This document shows, one piece after another, positions 42,227-42,310 of a stretch of 42,310 nt of DNA. This DNA comes from Thalassovita taeanensis. GTDB taxonomy: Bacteria; Pseudomonadota; Alphaproteobacteria; Rhodobacterales; Rhodobacteraceae. The notes below the pieces were generated by a model that saw nothing but the letters and a program-made list of their open reading frames with translations, ran no database searches and had not been told where the DNA came from. Location: contig NZ_FOEP01000021.1 of the NCBI RefSeq assembly GCF_900110775.1, positions 1 through 42,310 on the forward strand. Reading direction: 5' to 3'. Position 1 is the stretch's first letter. The number at the start of each line of letters is the position of its first letter. Both the position numbers and the translations under genes were made by a program.

Positions 42227-42310
42227 ATGGTTACAGAATGGTGGTTTGCGTGGGTGCAGCGACGGGTGGCGGCCTTTGCTGGGGGTGTTCAGGGTCCGAT
42301 GTCGTGTCGG
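42227..42310 (+). CDS. Possible start of a gene running off the right edge
   Basis: An ATG at 42227 with CCGGAAGG just before it opens a frame of 28 codons to the window end (MVTEWWFAWVQRRVAAFAGG). It is too short to recognise and may be chance. Confidence 0.3.
   Translation, partial: MVTEWWFAWVQRRVAAFAGGVQGPMSCR

Noticed and set aside
1-42310. tRNA or rRNA genes
   Set aside because: No cloverleaf or ribosomal RNA sequence was noticed on either strand, though I could not run a search.

Overview
The window looks like part of the chromosome (or a large replicon) of a marine alphaproteobacterium of the Rhodobacterales / Roseobacter type. This rests on the GC-rich coding sequence, a DUF2793 spike-like protein typical of Rhodobacteraceae, several RTX proteins of the kind this group secretes, and the IS5 (IS427-type) and IS110 (IS1111-type) elements. 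The genus cannot be fixed by reading alone.

Layout. Bases 1-871 hold the 5' part of a minus-strand coiled-coil protein that runs off the left edge. Bases 1148-1979 are an 832-bp IS5-family element with a -1 frameshift transposase. Bases ~2012-3390 are an IS110/IS1111-family element with 12-bp subterminal inverted repeats and a noncoding 3' end that could carry a guide (bridge/seek) RNA. Bases 3391-3862 show no gene. From 3863 to about 29290 lies a large surface-polysaccharide locus. It has a GT2 glycosyltransferase, a CMP-sugar cytidylyltransferase, a 2-hydroxyacid dehydrogenase and a three-module glycosyltransferase with a sialyltransferase-like N-terminus. It also has the GDP-fucose pathway (gmd, fcl, manC) split by an SGNH hydrolase and a sulfotransferase, then ugd, a GT10 fucosyltransferase, galE, a Wza-like export lipoprotein and three more glycosyltransferases. 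Two small coiled-coil proteins share a Tyr-Pro-Asp-Val type repeat with two of the large glycosyltransferases. A three-gene phage-tail/GTA-spike-like module (25926-28080, minus strand) sits inside this locus.

From 29405 to about 42155 the window is mainly a cluster of secreted RTX (calcium-binding nonapeptide repeat) proteins: a 498-residue propeller-like protein, a 1537-residue phosphoesterase fusion, a nidogen-domain protein, a 693-residue protein, and a broken RTX gene with an early stop and two frameshifts. The housekeeping gene ilvD is embedded among them. No type I secretion ABC transporter or membrane-fusion gene is in the window.

How the genes could work together (inference): ManC, Gmd and Fcl make GDP-mannose and then GDP-L-fucose, which the GT10 enzyme would transfer. 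Ugd makes UDP-glucuronate and GalE makes UDP-galactose. A CMP-activated acidic sugar may feed the sialyltransferase-like module. The SGNH and sulfotransferase proteins would decorate the chain, and the Wza-like lipoprotein would carry it across the outer membrane. The tail-spike-like module may bind the same polysaccharide. Wzx, Wzy, Wzc or an ABC exporter are not seen and must lie elsewhere.
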